A stretch of 64,000 nt of DNA from Amaurobius ferox (lineage: Eukaryota > Arthropoda > Arachnida > Araneae > Amaurobiidae), in the NCBI GenBank assembly GCA_951213105.1, contig OX578134.1:141176706-141240705 (forward strand), read 5' to 3'. A program made the translations under genes and the position numbers. Every line of letters begins with the position of its first letter. Within the stretch, counting starts at the first letter, position 1. The notes beneath the pieces are model-generated. The model was given only the letters and a program-made list of their open reading frames with translations. It made no database searches and was not told the DNA's origin. This document shows positions 23,313 to 35,690 of the stretch, in pieces.

Positions 23313-24034
23313 GCACAAAAGAATAGTATAACTAGAAAGCTGTAAATACTAACTTTTCCGAAGCCTATTACTGTCATTGTTGTAGCAAAAATCTAGCAGA
23401 CAAAGAACATACTATCGGGCGAAATTTGCATCTGGTTAAAAGGTTATGCAAGTACCGCTGTTGCATTAAATACTAATAACGCATTCAATTTTCTTCATGG
23501 CTGATATATTCACAAATCTTACGTTTCTCTTACGTTGACAGATTTCTTATTACAACATCCTTTTGCACCATATGTTTGTTATTAATCTGTGGATATTTCA
23601 CTAATTTTTAATTTAGTTCTTTTCGTATCTCTAATAATTTCCAAGAGAGAAGTGCCAAGTTCCAAACTTGGGAAAGCTGCACTAAGGAACTTATCACTAA
23701 GGAAAGCTGCTCCCACTCTCATATCACACACCGCTTGGTTATTTCACCATTGCAATATCTAACTTTGTCTGTTCTAACGTTATTTAGCTGAATTAGGACT
23801 CTGGGATTCACTGGTATATACCAAATATTCAGCACACTATCAATTAGAATGCAGAAAATCAATAAAAGGCACGTCGTTTACCCAAAATAAATAATCAGAA
23901 AGCTGAATGAAGAGCATATCTGTTAATCTGAAACTTAAGACTAAAGCTTAAAGGTGAATGCACCAAAACCCTGCAGAACCCAACAGAACCAAGACCTGCC
24001 AATATTAACCTTTAATAACATACAAAACTTCCTT
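23313..24034. other. No gene recognised
   Basis: A short internal repetition of GGAAAGCTGC near 23676-23706 is the only structure I note. Confidence 0.45.
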
Positions 24035-24797
24035 GAAAAAATCTGATGTGGGCAACACATGACTTTACTTATATAACACAATGTATTTACTACTTTTACA
24101 ACTAAAAAAAACGTTATTCTTATAGTAGATACTTATATTCTTTCCATGATATTGAATTTTCTTCAGTTAGACGTCATTTTCATTGATTTAACGTCATTTT
24201 CATCAATTTGGCGAGATTTTTGTTAATTTGGCAACAATTAAAAATATCGCCAAGTTGGCGACATTCCGTCAAATTCGTCGCCAAAATTTTCGTCAAGCGT
24301 TACGAACGGAGAGATAAGTTATTCTTACAGCATATAAATGACTATTGGCGTTCAAATACAAAAATATTACTCAGAGTATCTTTTTTCATGAATGGGACAA
24401 GCTAGATCCACGAGAATGATGTCACCAAATTTATCGCATGGTATTACATATGAAAAGTGAACATGTTTCTCAATGGAAAATACATATTTTTTTATTTTAT
24501 ATGACTTTTTCATAATTTTTTTTAAAAGTGTGCAATATCTCGAGAACGGTTCATGTTAGCGTTCTAAAATTTATGCCAATCGTTTTCTAATGAAAAATTA
24601 CATAAGAAATGTCTATTTGCGTAACTCTTTTAGCGGTTTTGATTTTTTGACGATTTTTTTAAAATTTCATTCGAAAATTTAGGGGAGTTCTGAACATTCG
24701 ATTGCGTATAAAAACAATAGGCTTCCAGTGTTTACGGATTGTGATTTTTGTACCAAATTTTGTTCGAATCGGTCCATTCGTTCGTCAGTTATCGTCT

Positions 24798-24850
<53 letters not shown>

Positions 24851-24981
24851 TCACTCCAAAATTGTTTGATTCGTGATCAGAGATGTTTGAAACGTGCTCT
24901 CCCGTCGAAAACTCGAATTCGAATTTTCGACCCCGTCACAATACTTTCCTTATACAGTATGTATATAAGGAAAGTAAAAAA
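24035..24981 (-). repeat. Element A, copy 3 (full length)
   Basis: It is a complete copy in reverse orientation: AAATCTGATGTGGGCAACAC at the left, the GCCAAGTTGGCGACATTCCG segment, CTCGAGAACGGTTCATG, a pure (CA)n tract at 24797-24846, then CTCCCGTCGAAAACTCGAAT and the palindromic end at 24953-24976. Length is about 947 bp, in line with copies 4 and 5. The frames at 24208-24405 and 24728-25003 are translations of this repeat. Confidence 0.88.
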
Positions 24982-25239
24982 CAGGAATATGTTAGTTAGG
25001 TGACGCTGACCTTCTTTTTTCAAGAAAGTTCTGTATGTTATTTTCTTACAAGTAGCAGTTTCATTTATTGTAATATTAACCTTATTCTCTGCTGTCCTTT
25101 ATTCATGCTTTATGATGAACATTTTCCTTTTGATTTTTATATTTTCCTTATAGGTTATGTTCACTACAAATGCTATGGAAAATTGTATATTATTAAGTGT
25201 TCACTTTAAAAATACGCTTAAAAGAAAACATAAAATTCA

Positions 25240-25960
25240 GCATAAATCTGACAAACTGCTAAGATTCTTAAACATAATATTTCTTGAAAAAGTATGTTCA
25301 TAAAATCTCTCGGGCGTAAAGGAACACACTAGCGTGTAATCTATCATACGAAATTTTGTTGTCGCCGGAAAATAAAATGTTTTAAAACACACCTTCCGGA
25401 AACAAATTTTAACTTTTATAATGCACTGTTGCAGACTGCAAAATAGAAAAAGAAAGAGTATTAAAATTACACATTGCTTTAAACTTTCAATGGACTGCAT
25501 TGCTATCTCCATTACCATAATAATACTTTTCCACTAAAACGTAATTATCTTTTCAAAGCAGAGAACATACAATCCTTTCTGCCTTACAATTAGTTTCACT
25601 TGAAGAAATAGTCAAATGTTTAGTATTGAAATACTTTGGTTGTTTTCTATGGATTCATCAGACAGTTTTTGAAATGTTTTTCATTATTTTAAATTGTCCC
25701 GCATACCTCAAAATGCAGAAAAGCTGAACAAAAGAAAATGCTGAAACAAAATGATTTCCTTTTATAGGTTTGTCAATTTCTGCAAGTGCATAGTTCCCAG
25801 AGTTTTTTGTAGAACGTTTAAAGTTTTAGACAACTTGGTCAAGCAAAAACAGGCGGTACAGAAAGTTAATTTACCAAAATATTTTTGAAATAATCAGGTT
25901 TGCCTATAATTTGAATTTGTTTCGCGTAACACAGAGAGTATATTTGAGAATGAATATATA
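25240..25960 (+). repeat. Block C, copy 5
   Basis: Landmarks are AAGTATGTTCATAAAATCTC, GCGTGTAATCTATCATACGA, CCTTCCGGAAACAAATTTTA, ACATTGCTTTAAACTTTCAA, GTAATTATCTTTTCAAAGCA, AAATGTTTAGTATTGAAA and TGCAAGTGCATAGTTCCCAG near 25783. The 93-codon minus frame at 25237-25518 is not preserved in copies 3 or 4, which argues against coding. Confidence 0.6.
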
Positions 25961-26748
25961 TAAAAATGTCCGTTTAAATGGTCATAAAATAGAAAAAAAT
26001 TGTTATTTATAACAAAATAAAAATTGTTGATATGTACATTGATAAATGCAGCATATATGAAACTAGACAATTCCAGTACAATACAATCGTTAATTTAATG
26101 AATATAAGACAAGCATGCAAAAAATTGCATTTTATTTATATGTCCATTTTAAGAAATTTGTGTCAGCACATTTGGACAAAACGCTGTGGTTTTGGAAGCA
26201 AAAATAAGCATAAATAGAGAATATGTTAAATTTTTTCCCAATAAAATGCTCGTCATTTAAAATAAAATCGTGGTCTAGATTTATACAAGGACTTCTTGTC
26301 AATACATTACGTTCAAAAACAAAATCATGAATTTAAATGAAAATTTTGTGAATTTAAACCAAAAGTGCATGTTTTTCGCTCAAATAAAAATATAAAAGAT
26401 ACCTGGGTAAATTCAAAGCATATTTTTTTACAAAAATATGCAATACAATGCATTTTTTGAAATTTAAATGTTTTCTCGAATAAAGGAAAAACAACAGGAC
26501 ATTTTATTTAAAAAAAAATCTCAAAATTAGACGAATGCATTCTGAAAAGGCGCTTTGGTCCACAAATGTCAAAATTTAAAAAATATAAATAAGTTGTTGT
26601 ATGGAACAGATTCTTATTATAATCATGTAATCATGCTTCCGTTGCATATTACAGTATCCTATCCAGTATTCAGCAATTTTTTTGGTTATTTTTCTTTCTA
26701 GCAACTGCCTTTGATAATAGGCTCAAATTCTCAGGGGTCAACTTAGCA
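25961..26748. other. AT-rich DNA, nothing recognised
   Basis: The frame at 26032-26217 shows no motif. I call no gene. Confidence 0.45.
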
Positions 26749-27170
26749 TGCGATAATAAGACCCTCGTAAAGTCAGACAACATGTTCCTTCCCGCCATTT
26801 TAAACAAAATATTTTTTATTTGAACTTTATTGATTAAAAATTAATACAATAAATAAGTAATAAAGAGGTAATTGTCGACGTGACATAACAAATAATGGGT
26901 CAATGTGTAATTAAAAAGTAAAGAATAAATATAATAAGTCTCTAAATATTTACTGAGAGTGTCAAAAATATATATTTTGATGTCCACGTCGGAGACGAAA
27001 TGGCAGTAGGGTAGGTCCTTCAGTCAGGTATTTCCAACAAATAGTGATGGCGCCCTTCTGTTACTGGAAGCGTAATTGTGTATGCTTTCTAGCGGCCGAT
27101 AAATTAGCGTTGTGGCACCCAACCCATGAGATAACTAGCCCCGCTCTAACCTCCTAACATTATTGTTCAT
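26749..27170. mobile_element. LTR-like GC-elevated patch (tentative)
   Basis: From about 26975 to 27150 the sequence is clearly GC-richer (CCACGTCGGAGACGAAATGG, GATGGCGCCCTTCTGTTACT, TTCTAGCGGCCGATAAATTA). It includes TGGCACCCAACCC near 27114, which resembles a primer-binding-site sequence next to an LTR. On the other strand an AATAAA motif lies near 26850. A matching second LTR or a gag/pol frame is absent, so at most this is a solo or truncated LTR. Confidence 0.3.
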
Positions 27171-27441
27171 TTAATATCATAGACTTAATTTTTTATGTAA
27201 TAAAAAATCGGGCATTTTGAAACCCGCAATTCAGACTTCGTTTATAATCCACAAGATTTTAGAATTCACTGATTAATATCACTGTATAAAATGCCATTCA
27301 AAACAATACCCGTGTTCATGAGCTATTGCATCCAATGAGTCACGAACACACAAACATATAGACACCTAGGCACATACACACAGGCAGACATTGTTTCAGA
27401 AACCTTCCATTCGTTGATAATGGAATCCCAGAAAGTGTATA
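27171..27441. other. No gene; short CACA-rich repeat scrap at 27340-27395
   Basis: The text ACACACAAACATATAGACAC, then GCACATACACACAGGCAGAC, looks like the microsatellite part of an interspersed repeat. Nothing else is recognised. Confidence 0.4.
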
Positions 27442-28288
27442 CAGGGTGTCCCAAGAAGATCGAAACGCGCTTTAATTCTTTACCTGTTGGAGATAAGTGA
27501 GCAATGCAAATTGCAAAAATGTTGAAAGTAAGATAGCAAATAAGACTACGTTAATGAAATAGTCCTCCTATTAATTTTCAAAAAGTTGCATTTTTAAATT
27601 TTTATACGACCCCCTTAGACGAATTTGGTCAATCACAATTGTTTTTATTTTTAATGTACCCAGATCATTAAAAAAACCGCATATCTGTATCATTAAAATC
27701 AACTGAATTATGATGAAGGAGATAATCTGACTAATGCCAGTTTTCTGTACCATGAGAAAGGCTGTTTCATCAGTGAAAATAGAGATTATAAACAAATTGA
27801 CGATGGAAATAGTTTAGATCAAAAATACTTTAATATGTGTCAACATTTTTTATCACAAATACATCTAAATAAAGCATTACACAGACAGAGATCATATAAA
27901 GCAGTGGTACTCACTACGCGGTTGGGTATCCTATGTATTATCATCCAGTTTTATCTTGTTATATGTCACAAATTTACATTTATAATTTGATATATGGTCC
28001 CCATTCACAATGTTCAATTTTCAATTAAATATAACTCGCTGAATGATGCGAATGTTTTTTAATGATTTTGTTGCATTAAAAATAAAAATTTTCTGATTGA
28101 CCAAATTTGTCTAAGAGGGTCGTATAAAAATTTAAAAAATGTAACTTTTTGAAAATTAATGGGAGGACTATATCATTAACGTAGTCTTATTTCCTACCTT
28201 GTTTTCAACATTTTTGCAATTTACATTGCCCACTTATTTCCAACAGGTAAAGAATTAAAGGGCGTTTCAGTCTTTTTGGGACAACCTG
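27442..28288. mobile_element. Long-inverted-repeat MITE, Tc1/mariner type
   Basis: Termini CAGGGTGTCCCAAGAAG (27442) and, in reverse complement, CAGGTTGTCCCAAAAAG (28288) are flanked by TA on each side. The inverted repeats extend inward for about 220 bp each (to about 27665 and from about 28070), pairing GTCGTATAAAAATTTAAAAA with its partner and TAACGTAGTCTTATTT on both sides. The centre of about 400 bp carries a minus frame (27571-27795) beginning MFIISIFTDETAFLM. IFTDE could be a leftover of a DDE transposase around the first aspartate, but nothing downstream confirms it. Total length of 847 bp, TA target and CAGGGTGTCCC ends fit a non-autonomous Tc1/mariner element. Confidence 0.85.
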
Positions 28289-28459
28289 TATACATTAAAA
28301 CTCGAATACGGACAAATAACCCTGTCACTTTTCCTGTACATTATATTCTGCATATAAGGTAAGTTATACGATAATTGCTAATCATCATTCAAATTAATCA
28401 AAAATTTGCATTTTTAAGCTAAATATGAAAATAGATTATCTTAACTTTCCACAATCTGT

Positions 28460-28640
28460 TTTACACCAGGAAATCCGACAAATATGAAAATTTATTCATG
28501 AGAGTGCTTTGAATTCTGCCAGTTGTAGGATTTTCTTTCTTAAGTTGTAGTCTTTCTTTCTTTTTCATTAGATTTTTCAACCTCAGGAATGCATTAGTTT
28601 TGTCAGAGATAAAATTTTTAGTTATCAACACATTTTTCAC
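28460..28640 (+). repeat. Block D, weak copy
   Basis: AAAATTTATTCATGAGAGTG, then TGCCAGTTGTAGGATTTTCT, then TTTTTCAACCTCAGGAATGC, then ATTAGTTTTGTCAGAG follow the same order as the D copy at 53560. Similarity is low. Confidence 0.3.
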
Positions 28641-29589
28641 GTTCATTTTTAAAGAGCTGTTTGTTCGAAATTTTCTTGCATGTAAAAAGGAATTTTAAAC
28701 GTTCCATTGTAAACTGTGTTATCGAAAAATCTATTCAAATATATTTTTTCAAGCAGTATCATTTGTTAATTACTATAAAAACATTCTGTATTAATTAATT
28801 GCGGAATGTATGTAATTATTATTGTTCTATTTCTCTCACATTAGACATGACCAGTTTAAATAGTTTCTGTTTGCTCTATTTCCGCAATTTTCTCCCTTTT
28901 TCTCTTATGTCCAATTTTGTAACTTTCTAATACTAGTTTTATCCTTGTTTAATTTCTTTGTTTCTGGGTTTCTAATATTTCTTATACTTCTTATCACCAG
29001 ATGGCACCACGTAACTCTGCCTATTGGTAGCTTTCTGCAGCTGGTTAAGTCTATTTGATAGGTATTTCGGTACTGCTGGAACCGGAGAAAAAATCTCATC
29101 AAGTGTTTTCGAAACTGGCTAATGCAGCCTACAGTTTATTTGCTCAGGATTTGACGTCATGTTTTAGTTTATTGCACTCTCTCAGATTAACGTCTTATAT
29201 GCAAATATTATCTGTAATTGAACATGAATTTTATGTCCTTGATTTGCTGTGTACATGGCATGAGTTAATATCTTTTTTTAACATGTGTGGAAACAAAAGT
29301 AGTAGATCAGTCTATAAAAGCATTGGTAAATATAACTCCGTTGCAATTTACTTGCATTAAAAACAAATCAATATCAGTTATTAATAATAAGAACTGATAC
29401 TTATTTACATAATATGTAGATCATTAGTTCCCTATCCATCGTGTTATACATCTAATTTACATTATAGCACTTTCAGACGCCCTGACTTTGAATGCAAAAT
29501 ACGATACCTATAAATATCAATGGGTATTTCTTTCTACAGTTACTTCTATCTGTTCCAAAAAAATCCGTCTAATACAATTCCAATCTTTC
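28641..29589. other. No gene called; 101-codon plus frame at 29055-29360
   Basis: The frame at 29055-29360 begins MIGISVLLEPEKKSHQVFSK. It has a fairly balanced composition but no motif I recognise, no flanking splice signals that persuade me, and no upstream continuation. It could be an exon fragment, but chance frames of this size are expected here. Confidence 0.3.
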
Positions 29590-29790
29590 TTTTGAAGAAG
29601 CTCGCGTCTATTCAAATGTCTCTTAAATTTTGGTACGCCTCAACAAATCTTAAACATCAGGGAATTTATTTTTTGAAGTAGCACCGGGTTGAGGGCTGTC
29701 GCATTATTTTCTTATTACGTTAAGAATCTTCAGAGCTTCAAAGGAAAAAGGTAAACTGCATCAAAGTTAATGTATTTCAGAGCAATCAGA
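29590..29790 (+). repeat. Block D, copy
   Basis: CTCAACAAATCTTAAACATC, then GGAATTTATTTTTTGAAGTA, then GCATTATTTTCTTATTACGT align with the copies at 31965 and 40620. The first part is nearly identical to 31990-32060 (ATTCAAATGTCTCTTA, TTGAAGTAGCACC). Confidence 0.55.
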
Positions 29791-30847
29791 AAACTCAAAC
29801 ATACAATTAATTTACTGTTATTTAAAGTCGTAAATTTCAAAAACTTTTAGCTAAGTTCAGTTTATTTCGAAGAGTCTAACGTTCAGAAAAATGACTTAAC
29901 TTCTGGAAAAGTAATTTTTCGTTAAGTTCAGAAATTTATCTCTGAGGGGTAATGAGTAGATATTTCATTATAGTAATTTAATCGTGATTTCATTCGTTTT
30001 GATATATTATCAGAAAGTAAGAAAATATTTATATAATGTTATTGGAAATTAATATTTTGATAATATCACTTAAACATTATAAAAGATATCTTTCATATAT
30101 AAACTATTTAATCTTCTTATACATTATTTTAAAACTAAGTGTTGCACAATATTAGTATATTACTTTGTAAAGCATAAAGAACATAAAAACAATGCATAAT
30201 TGTCTCATTAACTAATGACCATATTTGATTTAAATATCGAACTTTTTTTACTTACTATATTGTTACTAAAGAAAACATTTTATTTTCAGTGGAATGCGGT
30301 ATACGTATATCGTTTAAAAAATAATCAGTTCTCTGACTATATACTGCATATATATACAACCTTTACGCGATCGAAAAAAACATGTCATTTAATAAGTTCA
30401 TATGCAAATATTTCGAGCTACTTATCCTTCTAACTTTTTATATGAATGTCAGCCATTTGTCCTTGTTTTAATATATCTCAGTCTCAAGTTTTACAATAAA
30501 AGATGCCACATATAGAAATACATATCCGAAGAGTTTTACATATTTCCAGACAATTCTACAAATAAACCAGAAATACCACATAATAAAATTTTACAGAATA
30601 CGATATATTCATTTTAGTTGCCACTTTACCAACTGACAGCGGATGAAATGTTGTTGGTAATGTCTTTGTTGTTGGTAATGGATTTGTATTTCTTTTCCAA
30701 CCATGTGATCTCAGGCATATCAGAATAAATTAAACTGGACAAGTATTCAGACGTTACTTTGGACCACTCCTGATGGCTTCAGTATCAATAATCTACTATA
30801 ATCTTGTAACCACTATAATCTGTAATGATCTCTAATCCACTATAATC
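29791..30847. other. AT-rich DNA, nothing recognised
   Basis: The 72-codon frame at 30215-30433 shows no motif. Near 30780-30850 the motif CTATAATCT recurs four times. Confidence 0.45.
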
Positions 30848-31200
30848 TGACAGCTGAATGAACCCGAAGAGTTTTCGAGCATACAACTTATACGGATTTA
30901 GTCGACGAGATATTTTTAAGACGAAATATGAGTGCTGTAGCAGATGGACGGTGTTCTGTTATCTGTGCAGATATAGCAATGGCGTTCTTCTTGACAAAAG
31001 GGCTACATACCGGTCCGTGTCTACTGTAGGTCTTTTTTGACTACTTTTTAACCTACACGAAACTGGTCTTGAATTTAATAGCTATTTCTAGTAGGGAAAT
31101 TACATTCTGTGAAACACCCAATTATTTCGCAACCTTTGTGGCAGTTTGGTAACCACTAGGCGTGTTAATGCTCGCCCACAAGCATATAATATAATGCGAC
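30848..31200 (-). pseudogene. Tc1-like transposase remnant (N-terminal DNA-binding part)
   Basis: On the minus strand, reading from 31200, the frames give YQTATKVAK, a stop, then LGVSQNVIS. This is the recognition helix region of a Tc1-like HTH ('vA..lGVSqsvIsr'). It continues towards RPTVDTDRYVALLSRRTP near 31030-30980 and NPYKLYARKLFGFIQLS near 30900-30850, matching the linker where relatives read L.ARRP...PLT. Stops and a frame change interrupt it, and the catalytic domain is missing. The plus frame at 30858-31040 is its shadow. Confidence 0.68.
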
Positions 31201-31964
31201 TAAAGTATTTTGTTTGCACAAAAATATTCCTCCAGTCTACAATAACGTCTTTGAACATCGGTCTTGCTTCTGTCTTACTGACTCACTCTGCTGAATATTT
31301 ACCAAGCGATTTTTACTAAATATTTACCTAGCTATTCAATTTCTGTTAAACAGACGATTGGAATTGCTCAGCAGCGTCCTTTGCTGATTGCTTTAAGAAC
31401 TGTATAACTTATGAAAGACAAACATAAACTGTTCCTTAGAATTTTTCAAAAGTGTACATTGTTTTTGCCGCTCCTGATGATGAGAAAATAATGTAACAAT
31501 ATTTTTCCATAATCGCAGAACCTGTTTAGATACTTATATTTTTAATATTTAATTTTTTGATTTAAGTTTCTACATTGAGTTTTTGTAATGTATTAAAATG
31601 CGTCATTTTATGAAGTTTGAAGCACTTAAGCCTTTAGAAAATTTCTTACAGTCATTGTAGATATCAGCTATTCCAAGTTGACGACCACATAAAAACTACG
31701 AAACCAGCCCATATATGCTATTATCTATAGGAATGTATCAGAAACGATGTTTCATACATGAAAAAAATTATGGACCTAGGTTTTGCCTCCTGAGAACTGT
31801 AATTCTAATATTTGTATAGTTCATTTCGTCGGCAAAATTATTCAATTCGTACTCTTACATTGTGAGCTTTTACACCAACTCTGAGGTTAGCAACAGTTCT
31901 TACTTCGATATGTACTTCTAGTTATTCTATAAAACAAATCATCCAAGACATACACTTTATTTCT
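31201..31964. other. No gene recognised
   Basis: A direct repetition of TTTACTAAATATTTACC near 31300-31330 is the only structure noted. Confidence 0.45.
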
Positions 31965-32140
31965 TCTTAAGGTCAAGAAAACTATTCAAATGTCTCTTAG
32001 ATTCCACCGAGTCTCAACAAATCTTAAACAGGGGAGACTTTATTTATTGAAGTAGCACCAACCTGACAGCAGTCGCATCCTTTTCGTATTACGTCAAAAT
32101 ATTTTAGGGCACTAAAAACTTTATAGGAGCTGAAAAGTTA
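31965..32140 (+). repeat. Block D, copy
   Basis: CTCAACAAATCTTAAACAGG, then TTGAAGTAGCACCAACCTGA, then GTCGCATCCTTTTCGTATTA, then CGTCAAAATATTTTAGGGC match 29590-29790 and 40640-40760 in order and orientation. Confidence 0.55.
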
Positions 32141-32454
32141 GAATCTTGTATACAGTCAGATGATTTGATCATAAAATATATTTATATTTTTGTTTAAAAA
32201 TTTTAAGAGTATAATTATTTCTTCTTGTTATAAAATGATGTACATAATATTTACACTACATACGAAGTACATGAAATGTATTGGGAAACTATTGACGGGG
32301 GTTGAAAATTTGAATTCTGAGTTTTGGGCGGATTTACAGGTTTCAATCATAAGTATGCACGCGTGTCCGGACGTGTATGTAAGTATTGCAATAATTATTA
32401 AATGTATTTAATTCTCAGTATATATATAAAAAGTAGCTGGCACCTCTGCTGTAA

Positions 32455-32645
32455 GACAAATTTCTCCACTCTAGAAGTTTTCTAACTCGTATCGTGAAAA
32501 CGTGTCAAGAGACCAGGCCGACCTACTCATCCGAAGACTGAGAGCAGCAAAACGTGTAAAGAGCCCTGCTACCTCAACCGGGAATCGAACCTCGGATCTT
32601 CGTACTGGCCAGCCGGTGCTCTACCGTTGAGGTACTGGGTCGGAA
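32455..32645 (-). mobile_element. tRNA-derived SINE or SINE fragment
   Basis: The minus strand from 32643 reads GACCCAGTACCTCAACGGTA, then GAGCACC (A-box region), then a perfect B box GGTTCGATTCC at about 32582-32592, then GGTTGAGGTAGCAGGG and a body running into about 32455. The acceptor-stem halves do not pair, so this is not a functional tRNA. I see no clear target duplication or AAC tail, so the element may be truncated. Confidence 0.75.
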
Positions 32646-33397
32646 TTTTAAAATCTTATCGTCCAAGTGAGCTCAGAACTCAGCTTTCTCCTCCCTCTAA
32701 TGTCAGATTGACATGCAATTGACAATCTAACTGATCACCTAATGCTACTTTTACCTCTAGTTAGCCCATTATGCTATTTTGTACAGTCTAATAAAATTGC
32801 TACAAAAATAATTTTTGCACTTTTTATTAGCGGCATTTAAAATTGGTGTAATTTGACATGATAAAGTATTCAGGCAGATATGGATTTTAGTTGTAATTGA
32901 ACTTAAGGAAATATAAACAAAGGAATAAAACTAAACCATTTGTTAGTCTTCAAAGAAATGCTTTATCATTTAACAGGGACAAGGTTTTTAAAATTATTGG
33001 CCCATTTTGAAGGCAATGATTAACCCTCTGCATAATAAAAAGTCAGAGCAACATCAACAATGAAAGCAAGAATGAGTCTACCCTCCTTTGGAGCTGGTGT
33101 TCTGCATCTCAATCAGGAAGACGGAAATTGTTAAATCATTTATCTTGAAAATGGATGCACAGTACGATTGACCATGCTGGTCCCCAGTGCTGTTTACAAA
33201 ATTACAGCCCTTAAGGAGTATGTCTACCAGTGCAAGTACAAGTGTCTGTACCGAAGAGGGGTAAAAAGTACGAAATCAATCCACAGATAATTAACCAATA
33301 TTTTATCTCACTTAAGTGAAATTCATGAATCTCATGATCCTGTTTTTTGAGATTTTTTTTTAGTTCACATTGTGTTTACGCTATTGCCTAAGTTATT
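32646..33397. other. No gene recognised; GC-elevated stretch at 33060-33260
   Basis: The stretch at 33060-33260 has no long open frame and no motif I know. The remainder is AT-rich. Confidence 0.4.
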
Positions 33398-34355
33398 ACT
33401 TTCCTTATATACATAATGTATAAGGAAAGTATTGTGATGGGATCGAAAATTCGAATTCGAGTTTTCGAAGGGGGAGCACGTTTCAAGCATCCCTGATCAC
33501 GAATCAAACATTTTTGAGGTGATGTCTCGATGTGTGTGTGTGTTTGTGTGTGTGCGTGTGTGTGTGTGTGGGTGTATGTCAGTGAGTCTGTGGAGAGGAT
33601 ATCTCACGAACGAATTGAGCGATTCGAATAACATTTGGTATAAAAATCACAATCCGTCAATACTGGAAGCTTATTGTTTTTGTACGTAATCGGATGTTCA
33701 GAACCCCCCCTCCCCCTAAATTATCGAGTGAGGTTTTGAAAAAATCATCAAAAAATCAATACCTTTAAAAAAGGTGCGCGAATAGACATTTCTTATGTAA
33801 TTTTTCCTCAGAAAATGATTGACATAAACTTCAGATCGCTAGCACGAACCGTTTTCAAGACACTGCACATTTTAAAAATAAATTAATCAAAAAATCCCAG
33901 AAATTAAATAAAATCTATCAACTGTTGAGACACATGTTCACTTTTCATATGTAATATCATGCGATATATTGGATGACATCGTTCTCGTGGATCTAACTCG
34001 TTCCATTACGTTCCATTACGTAATACATTTGCATTTGAACGGCAATAATCATTTATATGCTATAAGAATAACTTATTTCTCCGTCCATAACTCTTGGCGA
34101 GATTTTGGCGAGGAATTTGGCGGAATGTCGCCAACTTGGCGACTTCTTAAAATGTTGCCAAATTAACGAAAATCTCTCCAAATGGATAAAAATGTCGCTA
34201 AATCAATGAAACTGACAACTCATCGACGAAAATTCAATATCGTGGAAAGAATATAAGTATCTACTAGAAGAAAAACCTATTTTTTTTTCCTGTAAAAGTA
34301 GTAAATTCATTACATTATATAAGGAAAGCCATGTGTTTCCCACATCGGAGTTTTT
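33398..34355 (+). repeat. Element A, copy 4 (full length)
   Basis: It starts ACTTTCCTTATATACATAAT, has a degenerate GT tract at about 33531-33570 and a run of C at 33706-33718. It ends TTATATAAGGAAAGCCATGT followed by TTCCCACATCGGAG. About 958 bp. The frame at 33969-34166 is a translation of the repeat. Confidence 0.88.
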
Positions 34356-34700
34356 CTTTATTATGTTCCTGCCTCATTCTACACAATATTTTATTAAAAG
34401 ATAGCAGTAATCCTACTAAGTCAAAGCAATTGTCAGTGGTTTGTTACCTTGGATTACTGGTTTATTGATTATTGTTAGTTATTGATTTGTCTAGACTTAG
34501 GCGCATTAAAAGTTGTGTTAGAATGAAATGTGTGGTACAACAGCCGGTTGTTCTGAATTGTTAAAATGTTATTCATTGAATTTTGAAAATGAGAATATTT
34601 GGTTAAGTATTCTAAATATATTATCTCACACACTAAAATTCTTTGTGATGTGTGATTAGAATTTTTTAATATGTATGGTGGTATAAACGTTATATGAAGA
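34356..34700 (+). repeat. Block K, copy 1
   Basis: GATAGCAGTAATCCTACTAA, then TTGTCAGTGGTTTGTTA, then TTAGTTATTGATTTGTCTAG, then ATTAAAAGTTGTG match 60105-60220 in order and orientation. Confidence 0.6.
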
Positions 34701-35269
34701 AGATAGAAGCTTTTCGATTCACTCCCAATACTTCATACATTATACTATGTATGTAAAGACAGCAGTAATAAACAAATTGATTTACCATTTAATTAAATTT
34801 AAATATAAGTGGATTTAAATTTAAAGAAGAATATATGGTAGATCTTTATTCTTTTAGATTAAATATATATAAAGCTAATTATAATATCAAATACATTATA
34901 AACAATGCTTTATATTTTATTTATGTATTACTCCTAAATGAAAAATATTGCGTTGCAATCAGACAGAAAACTAATAAATAATACATTGAGTTAAATACTA
35001 TTACAAAATAACCTTCATTTATTCGGAAATATCATTAAACAAGAATGGAAGAACCAAAAATATTAATACTTTTGATTTATTTTAAACGTACTCTTTCGAC
35101 AAAAGTAAAACAGTCTGTTTGTTAATGACATAGCTTTCACAGATATTAAATATTCCAAATTGAATAAAATACATCGATTTCAACAAACGTAATGTTTACG
35201 AATGTCCGAATAAACCTCTAGCAGAAACAATATAATATAGTCGAAACCAAAAGTAAGACGGAAAAATTG

Positions 35270-35690
35270 AACGTGATCCCTTTTATAACTCATATTAAAT
35301 ATTTCTTCTTAAAATTCAGTTCCCAAGTTCACAACTACTCTTTTGATAAGTTCGCTTAAGTCTCAAATTAATTTAAATCTTTATTTGTGGGTGACAGATC
35401 AGGGAAGAAATTTAATTTAAATTCGATCACAAATTTCATTAAATTGTTGCAAAGAATTCACGATAAACCGTCGTATAGTTGTTTTCTCTCTTTTTTATTT
35501 CTTCTGAGATAAGATTCAGGTAATAATCTTTTAGAACACATGTGCAAGATTTTTATATCTTGTTTTATTTCACAAAATTTAGACCTTTGGGGATTCAGAA
35601 TGGGTATCATAAAAGAGTGTTTAGAAGGAAATAGGATTTTAAAAAGTCATTAGATTAATTTAAGGCTCTTTAGTGAATCAGAGTAAGGTG
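35270..35690 (+). repeat. Block E, copy 1
   Basis: Shared with 48440-48850 are ATTTCTTCTTAAAATTCAGT, CTCTTTTGATAAGTTCGC, AATTTAAATCTTTATTTGTG, GAAGAAATTTAATTTAAATT, TTGCAAAGAATTCACGATAA, AACACATGTGCAAGATTTTT and TTAGACCTTTGGGGATTCAG. The landmarks are colinear over about 400 bp. No frame is open. Confidence 0.7.

Noticed and set aside
27765..27790. CTGATGA-like hammerhead core on the minus strand (CACTGATGAAACAG)
   Set aside because: There is no stem II and no GAAA in the required position.
29055..29360. 101-codon plus frame as a gene
   Set aside because: No motif, no splice context and no homologue I can name; a frame of this length can occur by chance in 64 kb searched in six frames.
31460..31490. 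CCTGATGATGAGAAAA resembling a hammerhead core
   Set aside because: No stem II can form between the two core-like pieces and there are no stem I partners.
32570..32643. tRNA gene on the minus strand
   Set aside because: The B box is perfect, but acceptor halves GACCCAG and GAGGTAG do not pair and the T stem has a mismatch; a SINE head fits better.
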